Shown one piece after another: positions 25,572 to 35,837 of a stretch of 64,000 nucleotides of DNA. The notes below the pieces were generated by a model. The model did no database searches and was not told the origin of the DNA. It saw only the letters and a list, made by a program, of their open reading frames with translations. Position 1 is the stretch's first letter; every line of letters begins with the position of its first letter. The position numbers and the translations under genes are program-made. Source of the stretch: Gaeumannomyces sp. JS-464 (Eukaryota; Ascomycota; Sordariomycetes; Magnaporthales; Magnaporthaceae); the NCBI GenBank assembly GCA_002197995.1, contig NGZR01000003.1, positions 434,001 through 498,000 on the forward strand. The letters run 5' to 3'.

Positions 25572-26007
25572 AGGGTGTGAATAGAACCGGGTTGTTCGTC
25601 ACCCTATCTGTCTATGTTTGGTGATCTCTTTTGCCCCTTTTCCGTCTGGCCCAGGTAGTGGCAGTCTGCATTTGCGACCATCAGGGGAAGTCGCGAAGCG
25701 AAACCCTAACCCTCCATGGATACCATGCACCAGCCTTGTCGCCCCACCAAGCTCTGCCCAGTTACGTCACTGCACGCCATTTGGGCGCGGCTCTTCACAA
25801 CGCAGAATGTTTCCCAAGGGCGTCGGCAACATTCGCTACCATTTGAGATCAAATACACAGCCCTCGGTAATTCTAAGAGGCCCGCGCTCGGTTGGTCAAT
25901 CTGGACCCTGATCTGTTCAATCCCGCTGACAGCCGAGCTTTTGACGCTCTCATCGGATCCGGGGACACGAGCAAAGAGGCTGGGATGAGGCACCGACTAC
26001 CTCCAGG
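25572..26007. other. Short intergenic region between Cog6 and the AAA ATPase
   Basis: 436 bp holding the Cog6 3' end and the promoter of the next gene on the same strand. Nothing else seen. Confidence 0.7.
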
Positions 26008-28416
26008 ATGGATGTCAATGAGGCCTTGACTGTGCGGCTCACATCAACCTACGACCAATGCTTTGATGATTGCAAGGCCGCCATCGCGCTGGAAGAAAAG
26101 GTAACAGCCAGTGGGCTATTGCGGCAAGTCCCGGGCACCAACTAACTACATGCGCGCGCGAACAGGACGAAGTAGCTGCTGCCGATCAGCTCTGGAAAAC
26201 CGTCGTCGAGAGAGTACACGACTTCAGGCGCATCGTGCCCCCTACTCATGTCTTTCGGTGTGAGACGGGCAAAGACGCCATCAAGGGCCTGCGCGAGCTC
26301 GAGCTGACGGCACAGGAACATCTCGACCTCCACGAGGGCCTGCGTTTATCGCTGCAGAGCTTTACCCTTAGCGAACCATCCTCAAGCCTACCAGCCCCCT
26401 CGCCTGGCCGCGGAGATTACTCCCCGACATACCTCGACCCTCCACCGTTACCAGCACGCCCTCCGCTGCCTCCTCGGCGGGTCAGCTCGCCTGCGCGTGG
26501 CGCCGTCTTGAATGGCAGGTCGAGTCCCGACTCTAGCAGGTCTCAGCCATACCTCGAGCTTGCTGCGTCTTCATCCTCTGTTCCTATACCACTCCCGCCG
26601 TTTTCGGACCGAGGGGTGGACAGGTCGGCGAGCCCAGCCACACACAAGTTCAGGAAGACCCTGAGGACCGGAAAGCCCGGCTTCCGGCTCAGAGACGCGG
26701 TGCCCACGGCCCCAGGGGCCGACAAGGCTGCCGCCGCTGCGTGGATCGCCCGCGATTCCAGGTTAACAGAACGGACCCCTAGTATCGGGGAAGCCTCCTC
26801 GGGTGTACTACCAGCCGCTCAACGGGCATCCAATCCCGCAACTGAACAATCCAGCCTCCGTTATGATCGTCACACCCGCCGGCTTGTTCCCAGGGATAAC
26901 ACGAGAACCGGGGATCCGCCGTTGTCGCTGTCACCCAATGCTGCTGCTGCAGCTTTAAGAAAAGCCATCAATACTTCGGGTCGGGCAGAGGCCTCCGGGT
27001 CGAGAGATAGACAGACAGATACTAGGCATAACCGGAGTCCATCCAGCGATTGCCCCAACCGACGTCACCATCAATCGAACAGGGTCGTAGATGCCGCCGC
27101 TAACACCGGGAGCCCACGAGCACGCCCTAGCAGGCGGCCTGTCGGAAACTTGCGGTCGCAAGATCCAGAGACCAGAAAGAGCATCGACAGGACGCTGTCT
27201 GGCAACTCGAAGCTTGAGAGGCGTCTGAGGCACGAGCCTCTTGCAGCTGAGATCGCCGCCAACGACGGAGCCGAGGACCCCGTCGACAGCTGGGAGTCGA
27301 AGGACTCACCCCCACCAGAGCCCGAAGACAATGAAGACACGCCAGAAGACACATTGGCATCGGCTTGGGCCACCAGACGGAAGTGGGTACTGCAAAATCT
27401 GCCCCCCGGCATCGAGAAGCACACGGCGACGCAGATCCTGGACGAGATCGACCCCAGCAAAGATGTGGTACACTGGGGGTCTATTGCAGGGCTCGAGGAG
27501 GCCAAGAACACCCTGAAGGAGGCGGTGGTATATCCTTTTCTACGTCCAGACCTGTTCAGGGGTCTCCGGGAGCCCCCGAAGGGAATCCTGCTCTTTGGGC
27601 CACCAGGTACAGGCAAAACAATGCTCGCCCGCGCCATTGCCACCGAGTCAGAGTCAACAATTTGTCGCCGTCACAGCCAGCACCCTGAACAGCAAGTACC
27701 TTGGCGAATCAGAGAAACATGTACGCGCTCTCTTCACCGTGGCCAAGTTGCTCGCTCCCAGCATCATCTTCATCGACGAGGTCGACTCGGTCCTCTCCCA
27801 GAGATCAAGTTCCAGCGAGCACGAGGCCAGCCGACGGCTCAAGACAGAGTTCCTTATTCAATGGAGCAACCTTGAGAAATCCAGCGCAGGGAAAATGAAT
27901 GGGCAGAGCGACAACAGGGTCCTGGTGCTGGCCGCGACCAACCGCCCCTGGGACCTGGACGATGCGGCAACGCGCAGGTTCGCCCGCCGGCAGTACATCC
28001 CCCTGCCCGAGGCGGAAACACGAGGCGTGCAGCTTCGGACGCTTCTCAAGTCGGAGCTGAAGCATTGCCTCAGCGATGCCGACATTGAGGAGCTCGTGGG
28101 GCTAACAGATGGTAGGTGGCACCCGATCGGGTCCCTAGAGCAGCCCGATGTTGGTGTATGATGTATGCTCTTTACAAGACCTAACCAGGAAACAGGGTAT
28201 TCGGGATCGGACCTGACGCACCTCGCGCGGCAGGCGTCGTATGGGCCCCTGAGGTCGCACGGCGAAGCTGTTCTGCACATGACACCCGACGAGATCCGGC
28301 CGGTCGACATGTCGGACTTTGTCGCCTGCCTCAAGACGGTTCGGCCAAGCGTGAACCAGGACAGCCTCAAACAGTTTGAGGACTGGGCCAAGCAGTTTGG
28401 CGAGAGAATCGGGTAG
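26008..28416 (+). CDS. AAA ATPase of the Sap1/Yta6-spastin-fidgetin clade
   Basis: A meiotic-clade AAA ATPase. Exons are 26008-26100, 26166-28111 and 28196-28416, about 750 residues. The N-terminal ~90 residues form an MIT-like helical bundle (TSTYDQCFDDCKAAIALEEK onward). A long Ser/Pro/Arg-rich disordered linker follows, then the ATPase core: SIAGLEEAKNTLKEAV, Walker A GPPGTGKT, pore region GESEKHVRALF, Walker B IIFIDEVDSVL, AATNRPWDLDDA and a C-terminal Vps4-like helix (CLKTVRPSVNQDSLKQFEDW). One extra A near 27655 shifts the frame just after Walker A; without it the segment reads ESTFVAVTAS. Yeast Sap1/Yta6 and animal spastin/fidgetin are the nearest relatives I can name, so a microtubule-severing or membrane-linked role is possible but inferred. 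Confidence 0.9.
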
Positions 28417-29039
28417 CTCTCGGCTACCCGTAAGCCACGCATCATGAACGCATAGATGCTTGGTCGGGTAATTCTAAATCAGATACACGGCAAACCAGAG
28501 CCAAGACGGGACGGTTTCGCGTATGCATGTCTAGACGGAAAGGGGCTACGTGTAAATATATATACGATACTGCTAGGGCTTCTGGCGAACACAGCGATAC
28601 CCCTCGGGATCCGGCTTTTTGTTCCAGAAAGGTGTCACACGGCGCGGCGCAGGCTGGATCAAGGTCGAGTGGCTGGCGTGATAATTTGGATACGCAAGTA
28701 TTTGGGGGATTTATACAGACAACAGTTATCTTACAGCCGTGATACAGCCAATCACCCCCAGGCCCCGACCCGACATCAGGCGAGTAGTAAACCGCACAGA
28801 ATTGCGTGGCTCGGGTCGTTTTCGTTACTTGTTTCTTTGGGATCATAAGCCATGGCCGTGCCGCTGGAACACCGGCCTAGGCCCAAGTTGGCAGACGTCG
28901 CCGGGTGCCAATGGCGAGCGGGGTCCGCCGCGAACTCCCTGATAAGTGTTGGAGCTCGATCGGCAGGCGGGGATATAGAAACGCTTTCATTTCATGTCGA
29001 GCGTTGGAGGAATGGTGGTGGCGACAAAGCAAGATTGGA
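28417..29039. other. Convergent 3' intergenic region
   Basis: Between the AAA ATPase (+) and the mitochondrial ribosomal protein gene (-). An AT-rich patch at about 28550-28570 (TAAATATATATACG) may belong to the ATPase polyadenylation region. No gene seen. Confidence 0.65.
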
Positions 29040-29708
29040 TTATGCGGAGACCTCTGCCGATGATGCCGGCGATGCTGTTGCTGCCTCGGCCTGGCCACTA
29101 CTGCCGCTCTCGCCCTGCGCCGCGGGCGAGTACGCCGCTTCGGCCTTTGCCTTCCTGGCCTTCTTGAGCCGCTTCTTCTCCTCCTTGGCGGCGAGGCGGG
29201 CCTGCTCGGCCTCGGCGTCGCGCGCGGCGCGGCGCTCGAGCTTGGCGGCGCGCTTGGCCTCGGCCTCGGCTATCCTGTCGGCCACGGACGGCACGGGCGG
29301 CCGCTCCCTGGCGGGCCGGCCGGCCGCGGCGACGATCTGCGTCACGACGTGGCGCTTGTGCCGCGACGAGCGCCAGCCGGGCTGCATCGAGATGACGTCG
29401 CCCGTCGCCAGGGAGTTGTTGGGGTCGTGGACGAGGTGGGTTTCGGGGCGTTTGAAGTACTGTTTGTTGTTGTTGTTGTTGTTATCGGTTTCGGATTAGA
29501 GCGTGAGCAGGAGGAGGAGGAGGAGGTGGTGGTGGTGGTGGACTCGTTTTGGGGCCGAGGGTTTGTCGCTCACCTTTTTGACCTGGTCGTTCCACACCCG
29601 CCCGCCGACGCGCACCTTGACCGTGCGGTCCATCAGGCCGGCCGAGACGACGACGCCCTGGATCTCGCGGAAGCCGCGCTTCGCCGCGGCCAGCATGGGC
29701 GTCGACAT
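29040..29708 (-). CDS. mrps17: Mitochondrial small-subunit ribosomal protein uS17m
   Basis: Two exons (29574-29708 and 29040-29459) encode about 184 residues. The first 85 form the S17-type OB fold: GVVVSAGLMDRTVKVRVGG, then YFKRPETHLVHDPNN and GDVISMQPGWRSSRHKRHVV, the basic rRNA-binding loop. A long Lys/Arg/Glu/Ala-rich helical tail follows, as in fungal mitochondrial S17. The 114-bp intron is built of simple repeats, GTT repeats near its 3' end and GGT and GAG repeats in the middle, which makes one frame read through with a spurious His/Leu run. It should act in mitochondrial translation after import. There is no frameshift. The start at 29708 is the only Met in the right position. Confidence 0.88.
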
Positions 29709-30801
29709 GGCGGCTTCGGCTTGTGAGGTGGGGTGTGCGCCCCCGTGTTCGGCACCTCCTTTTTTTTTTTTTTTTTTTGGCTCGATTGACTCTTTTTTTC
29801 GTCCTTGGCCCTGTCAGGCTTTTGCGCTCGTCCGACTGAAGGGAGCGTGTGTCGTCGGTGGTGAGCTGAGGGTGGCGTGGTACACTGTCGTCGTCGTCGC
29901 CGTCGCAAGGCTGGTGCTGCTGCAGCTAATTTTTGCTGCAAGAGCGTCGTTATCGGCGAAGCTCAATTGGGACCCACCCAGGCCCCTCCGCCTGCATCAA
30001 GTCGGAGCGTCTCTGATTGGCCAATATGAAACCAGGACAGGGACAATTCCCAGCCTCGCTTCAGGAGAAAAGAGGTAAGAAAAAAGGGGGGAAAAAAAGG
30101 AAGAAGAAGAGGAAAAGATGGCTGGGTTGCGCAATTCCCATTCCCAATACCCGTGCTGTCTCGCGAGCGAAGTTCTGAGGACAGGCTATTCTCATCTGCT
30201 GCTGAAGATCAAACTCTGAGCCGTCCGTGTGTGGTCTCGCTGTTGACCCACTTGCCTCATGCGACAACGCGAGCACACTCTGCTCAGGCATCTTGTTGCC
30301 GGTGATACTAGTAGCTATACGAGACGATGGCAAGACCTGTTGCATCGATTCATGTACAGCACATTTCAAGATTTGATATGGAAAACTAGAAAGCCCATCC
30401 CCAACACAGCCGAGAGCCATCGTCTCGGCATCCCCCCTCTATGCCCGTGTGTCCATCCGACCTCACTACCATATCCAGTGATTTCCCCAGGATATCCCCG
30501 GCGTACCTCATAGTTAATTTGGCGGTCAGTACCGTAAAGCAGTAAAACAAAAACGAAAGAAAGGAGGCCAGAGCCCGGCCTCGCGGAAAGATTGCTCTAT
30601 GTAGACGTTTGGACTAGGTTGGGTGTGTTGTGTTCCCAAGCAGGTTCCAAGGGCGGGGCTTGCGTGAAAAGAGAGCACTAGGGATATTGACGTAGCTCCA
30701 GGGTTGCATTAGATTCCGCAGAAATGGACAGAACAGGCGCCATGTGTTAGCTTCAGAGGGCGCCAATCGCAGCACTACCAGCTACGGAATCTTCCGTACT
30801 C
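29709..30801. other. Intergenic region with a 19-base T tract
   Basis: Promoter side of the uS17m gene and 3' flank of the secreted protein gene, both on the minus strand. A run of 19 T (29760-29778) lies about 50 bp upstream of the uS17m start. No gene seen. Confidence 0.65.
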
Positions 30802-31926
30802 TCAAGCAGAGAAGTCACGGCGGGCGAGACGCTGGTTCCCCCGTTGCTGACGCTGCTGTTGCTGACGCTGCTGCTGCTGCTGCTGTTGTTGTTGTTGTTG
30901 TTGTTGCTGTTGCTGTTGCTGTTGCTGTTGCCGCTGCTGCTGTTGCTGGTTATTTTTCCCATTATTCTGTTGGTTGTTCTGGCCCTGGCCGTTGTTTTGT
31001 CCCTGGCCTTGGTTCTGCTGGTTGTTTGCGTTGGCGGCCGCAGCGTTGGCGCTGACCGTGAACTTGGTACAGTCGTCCTGTGCGCCACGCTGAGCCACCG
31101 GCATGATGACGGGTTGATGGTTGGAGCCAGAGGTAAGAGTGCAGACTCGGTAGTTGCCAGCAGGGAGACCTCCCTCGACGTCGGCAGCCAACAGGCCGTT
31201 GCCATTGCCAGCATCATTGATCCCCTTGAAGAATGCGAACTGGGTAGGGTTGGGAGGTGTGGTAGGGTTGAGGCCGCGGCCCAGGTCCTGGACGGTGACG
31301 TGGGTGTGGCCGATGATCTGGCCGCCGCCGTTGAGCCTCTGCGGGGCAGAGTAGTAGGTCGCCACGGCGTTAGTGAAGGCCCCAGCCTGAAGGTTGATGG
31401 TCTGGACCTGGATCGTAAAGTCGGTGCCCTCCTGAATGACATCTCCGGACTTGGGGTTGATGATGATGCTCGAGATCATGCGCTCCTTAGACGGGATCTC
31501 ACCCATGGCTATCATGTCCGGGCCAGTCAGCACTGCATTTGCCTGTTTACGAAATCATTCACAACTTTACTCACGGATGCCATTGCAAGATCCGTCGATC
31601 AGCTGCAGCCCGTTGGTAAGCGTCTTCCCGGCGCATATGTTGATGAAGTTGTTCTGCGAGATCTCGGACGCGACCTGCTCATCGCTAGCTCCCAGGGCCT
31701 GTTGTCCATCGAAGAAAGACCCAGTCTGGATGGCGTTGGGTGCGAGCTGGGTTGCATCGCCCTGGTTTTGGTTGTTGTTATTGTTTTGGCCCTGGTTCTG
31801 CTGTCCGTTGTTATTATTGTTCTGGCCCTGGGTTTGCTGGCCGTTATTGTTGTTGCCCTGGTTGTTCTGAGCCAGGACGGCAGACGAGAGGAGCGCCAGG
31901 GCCCAGATCAGCTTTTGAGACACCAT
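30802..31926 (-). CDS. Secreted protein with Asn/Gln-rich flanks, of the family often mislabelled 'ribosomal protein s17'
   Basis: Two exons (31575-31926 and 30802-31508; 66-bp intron with a GTGAGT donor and CTGAC branch) encode about 352 residues. A signal peptide (LIWALALLSSAVLAQ) is followed by a tract of about 40 residues made of Asn, Gln and Gly. The globular domain runs from SFFDGQQALGA through NNFINICAGKTLTNGLQ, GEIPSKERMISS, GGGQIIGHTHVTVQDLG, FFKGINDAGNGNGLLAA and SNHQPVIMPVAQRGAQDDC. The C-terminus is another Asn/Gln region ending in a long polyglutamine run, then Arg-rich LARRDFSA. The globular domain is common in secreted fungal proteins and, from memory, usually carries a ribosomal s17 label in databases, which the signal peptide argues against. 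Function is unknown; a cell-wall or surface role is plausible. Confidence 0.9.
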
Positions 31927-34391
31927 TCTGCCCTGTCACCCAAAGTGATATGGCGAGATCAAAAGGAGAACAAATACAAGGCTGACGTAAAGGTGTGACT
32001 TATTAAATAGGGGTAATGAACGTAAGGCTAGAAGCACGGTCAACGTGATCTTCTCCTCTTGACTCGCAAGGCAAAACGGACTACCGAACTGACGGAGACG
32101 AGGAGAAAGGAGAAGGGATGGGGGAGGGGCTAAAGGGAGTGAAAGGAAGGAAACAAAGATTCGGACACAAGGTATTATATCAACGACACCTTCAAGTTGC
32201 TACGGGGAGCCATAATGCACTGCGTGCTCCCGCTGCCGGGCGACAGGGCGGCATAATGGAGGGTGGCGAAAGAAGCGATGATCCCGAGCAAGAGGGAGAG
32301 ACAGCGTGTATGGGAGAGAGACGCTGCGAGCAGCCGGAAGGGTTGGCGCAGAGGGAGCTGGCGATCCCGTCAGCGCATGGCACCGTTGAAACTACATATG
32401 ACGGGCTGCCTGTCACATAACCAAGACGACGGGCCGAGAACAGAATCATCACCAGGTCGTGAAAGGTCCTCCGGCGAATGGAGGGAACGAAGAGTGGCGC
32501 AGCGATGCGGCTAATTGGCCGGGCATGGTTGGTTGAGGAACCTCCTCGGCATGGCCTTCTGCCAGACGGCCCTTTCGATTCGGATGCCGGATGCGAGACC
32601 TAGCAGCCAAGTTCTCTGATAGTAGTCGCGGAGCCGGGAGTAACACATAGTCATGTCCCCGCGACATCTTCAAACGTGGGTAAATGGCTAGGCTTGGCGG
32701 CGCTGAGGGTTCGTAGCATCCTCGCCTCCTCGTGCCTCGTCCATCTACTGTCAACGCAGCCGTGTATTATGGGATGGACAGTTGGCGCCGTAATGAATGG
32801 AAGCCTGTTTGGTATTGGAGTATCCCCGCCCATTTTGCACATTGAACTATCAAGGGCGCACGGCAGTACGATAGGAGCTGGAATAGCAAAAATCGCAGGC
32901 TTTGAAGGTGATGGGACCTTTTTAACGGCGTGGATTGCATTCCGCGAGCTGCCTTTTGCCCATCTTGGAGCCGGCCGCCACCCGTGTCCAAACCCACAGA
33001 GCGAATGAGGCATCGCGGGTGCTGCCCGAGGTTTGACGCGCGGGAGGGAACAAAGAAGGCCAAGTGATAGGACTGCGAGGTACGATTGACGCGGCAAAAT
33101 AGCTTTCTTATTGGACCGGCGAGGTTTCTCGAAACGGGCCCGCGTCAGAAGCCGAGCAAATGTTCAAAAGAGCAAATGTTCAAAAGACGTGTCTTGAGGC
33201 AGATACCTACTGCTGTGCAACCACATGACGGAGCCGTCGGCTGCTTGGGCTACGCCCGTGGGAACGAGCAGGAGCATCAGAGCGCAGCCGACGACCGACA
33301 GACACCCGCTTGGGGCTGGCCTTGAGGAAACACGTGCCTAGAGCCCAACGACGCGAGGGAATAAGGAGCTGGCAGATCAACCGGCCGACCGGTGGAGTTT
33401 GATCTGCTGGTAGTCAAAACGCCGAGGAGGTCTGCTCTTATTCGGCCGCGTATGCGTGTCCGCAAACGATCAGAGCAAGGCGGTCAGCAGAGCGTAAGGG
33501 ATGGGAAGGCTTCCATGGCCGGGCCAGAAGCTGTTGTGCTGGGATGAAGCTCGGCTCTCAAAGCTTCGAAGGGACAGGCACGTGCTCCACGAGCCACGAG
33601 GAGGCCACGAGACCGGAATAAAGAACGAAGGAACTTCCCGTGCTGTACTTATGTAGCCCCACTGGGACAACCCCACTTGAGCAAAATTCATCTGCACCGA
33701 GACTTGAATGCTGATCTGAATTCAAGCCCGCCTGGGCGTTGAGAAAACCCAATGCCAATTTTTGCAGACCGAAAGAGCCAACCAAGGCAAACCATCTTTC
33801 AGCAGCTGTGGGAGATGACGGGGAAGTGGAGCTTACTGAGTACATGTGCGTAGATACAGAGGGAACCAGGGCGTCGGCCGCCATTCCCTTCGGAAATTTG
33901 TGCTGAAAATCGCCGAATCTGGTGGCCTTCTCTGCCTGTTGCCCGGCTTGACTGGTACTGGTGGAGCGGACACGTCGGTCTGTACCTCTAGTTCGGTTAA
34001 GACAAGTTCTTCCCATGCCGCAATCCATGTCCACTCTCAACCGTTTACTCACTCGCACCCGTCCTCCTCAGTCCAGCGTGCAATCATATCTTTTTTCTGT
34101 TTTCTTTTTTTTTTTTTTTTTTTTTTTTTCTCACTTCCTCCCTACCTACGTATTACTCAACGCTTCGACTTCTGTCCCCTCCCACATTTACCCTCCACAG
34201 CCGTCATACGCTCGGCGTTCACCTAGATCCATATTATTTTCCAACGCCTCGACCTCTGTGTTTGGGCACAAGCGTTTATTGCTGTGCATTTAGCGCATTG
34301 CCCCTGAGTGATCGCTGTCTCTCTGTCGCTCCCGGCGGACCGCAGCAAGTTAGCAAGCTCAGCTGCCGCACTCGAAACGGAACAAAGCAAA
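31927..34391. other. 2.5-kb intergenic region with a 25-base T tract and a small tandem repeat
   Basis: Divergent region between the secreted protein (-) and Emg1 (+). It holds a 16-bp tandem repeat (33154-33185) and a run of 25 T (34105-34129) followed by CTACCTACG, about 260 bp before the Emg1 start. Open frames such as the 166-codon one at 33558-34058 (-) show no family resemblance. Confidence 0.55.
33154..33185. repeat. Perfect 16-bp tandem duplication
   Basis: GAGCAAATGTTCAAAA occurs twice in immediate succession (33154-33169 and 33170-33185). It is intergenic. Confidence 0.85.
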
Positions 34392-35837
34392 ATGTCTTCG
34401 CCAGAATACCGTGCTGGGAAGCGGCCACGTAAGTCAACCCGTTGACATGGCGTGTCCTCCCAACCCTTGCGCTGGCTGCTGGCGTTTGCAACCGGCAGCA
34501 GTTATGAGTTTTTTTTGGTCTTCTCTTTCCCGTGCAGCCTCCTCCTGCTGTCCTCTGTCCTCTGTCCCCGCCTGGCATGCTTCGGGAAAGCCCCACGTCC
34601 AAGGCCAATTGACTGCAAAGACCCTGGCGCAAACTGAAGGGGAAAAAAAGGGCCCAGACATCAAGCTCCCCATATCTGTTCCCCCTCCTTCCATTTGCCG
34701 CCACATCGTCCTGCCCAAGCCTTGGCCATCTATTATACCCCTCCCCACTATTCCGAGACTAGTCGCCATCCCACTACCGCCGCCACTAGGCCGGACCGTT
34801 GCAGAGCGGCCACCCAGAATGGAAAACGGCTGCCAGGGGCATTATCAAGAGGCGACTGACGCGTTTGTCACCATGGCAGGAACGCAATCGCTGCCTCCGC
34901 CCGCGCTCCCCCAGCTGGTCGCCGAGCAGCATCAGCCCATCTCCGCGTCGGATAAGGATTCCAAGCGGCTCATCGTCGTGCTGGCCAATGCCAGCCTCGA
35001 GACCTACAAGGCCTCCCACTCGTCCGCTCCCGGCCGCATGGGCGTCCAGCGCGAGGAGAAGTACTCGCTGCTCAACAGTGACGAGCACATTGGCGTCATG
35101 CGCAAGATGAACCGCGACATCAGCGACGCCCGCCCCGACATCACTCACCAGGTCTGCCAGCCTCTCCATGTTTGCATTCAACATGCTTACTGCGGACTGC
35201 ACGTTTGCTTGCTGAGAGAGTTCGTGTCCGTCGGATGGCGAACAGGACAGAAAAACAAAAAAAAAAAAGCACCGCTGCAAGTGATAAAAGACGAGACAGG
35301 CTGACCCAACCTCTGCAACACCCCGCCGCCGGCCGGCCCTTCTGCACCCTCTTCTCTGTAGTGCCTGCTCACGCTGCTGGACTCGCCCATAAACAAGGCT
35401 GGCAAGCTCCAGATCTACATCCAAACCGCCAAGGGCGTCCTGATCGAGGTGTCGCCCTCGGTCCGCATACCGCGCACCTTCAAGCGCTTCGCCGGTCTCA
35501 TGGTGCAGCTGCTGCACCGCCTGGCCATCCGGTCTACTAACTCGCAGGAGAAGCTTCTCCGTGTCATCCAGAACCCCATCACCGACCACCTGCGCCCAAC
35601 TGCCGCAAGGTCACCTTGAGCTTCGACGCCCCCGTTGTTCGGGTGCGGGACTACATTGACCGCCTGGGCCCTGACGAGAGCATCTGCGTCTTTGTCGGAG
35701 CCATGGCTAAGGGCAAGGACAACTTTGCCGACGAGTGGGTGGACGAGAAGATCGGCATAAGCAACTTCAGCCTTTCGGCCAGTGTTGCCTGCAGCAAATT
35801 CTGCCATGCTGCCGAGGACTCGTGGGACATTCTCTAA
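34392..35837 (+). CDS. emg1: Emg1/Nep1, 18S rRNA pseudouridine N1-methyltransferase
   Basis: A SPOUT-class methyltransferase that methylates a hypermodified pseudouridine of 18S rRNA and is needed for 40S subunit assembly in the nucleolus. Exon 1 (34392-34428) encodes [13 protein letters not shown] favour exon 2 at 34880-35151, giving [15 protein letters not shown] and then [15 protein letters not shown] and [24 protein letters not shown]. An alternative acceptor at 34537 keeps the same frame and would add 114 residues. Exon 3 (35362-35837) carries [39 protein letters not shown] and [17 protein letters not shown], all typical. One missing C near 35593-35596 shifts the frame between HLRPN and [11 protein letters not shown]. 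Intron 2 is 210 bp. Confidence 0.95.

Noticed and set aside
30844..31998. 384-codon leucine-rich plus-strand frame
   Set aside because: It is the antisense of the glutamine-rich secreted protein; CAG/CAA repeats read backwards give Leu runs.
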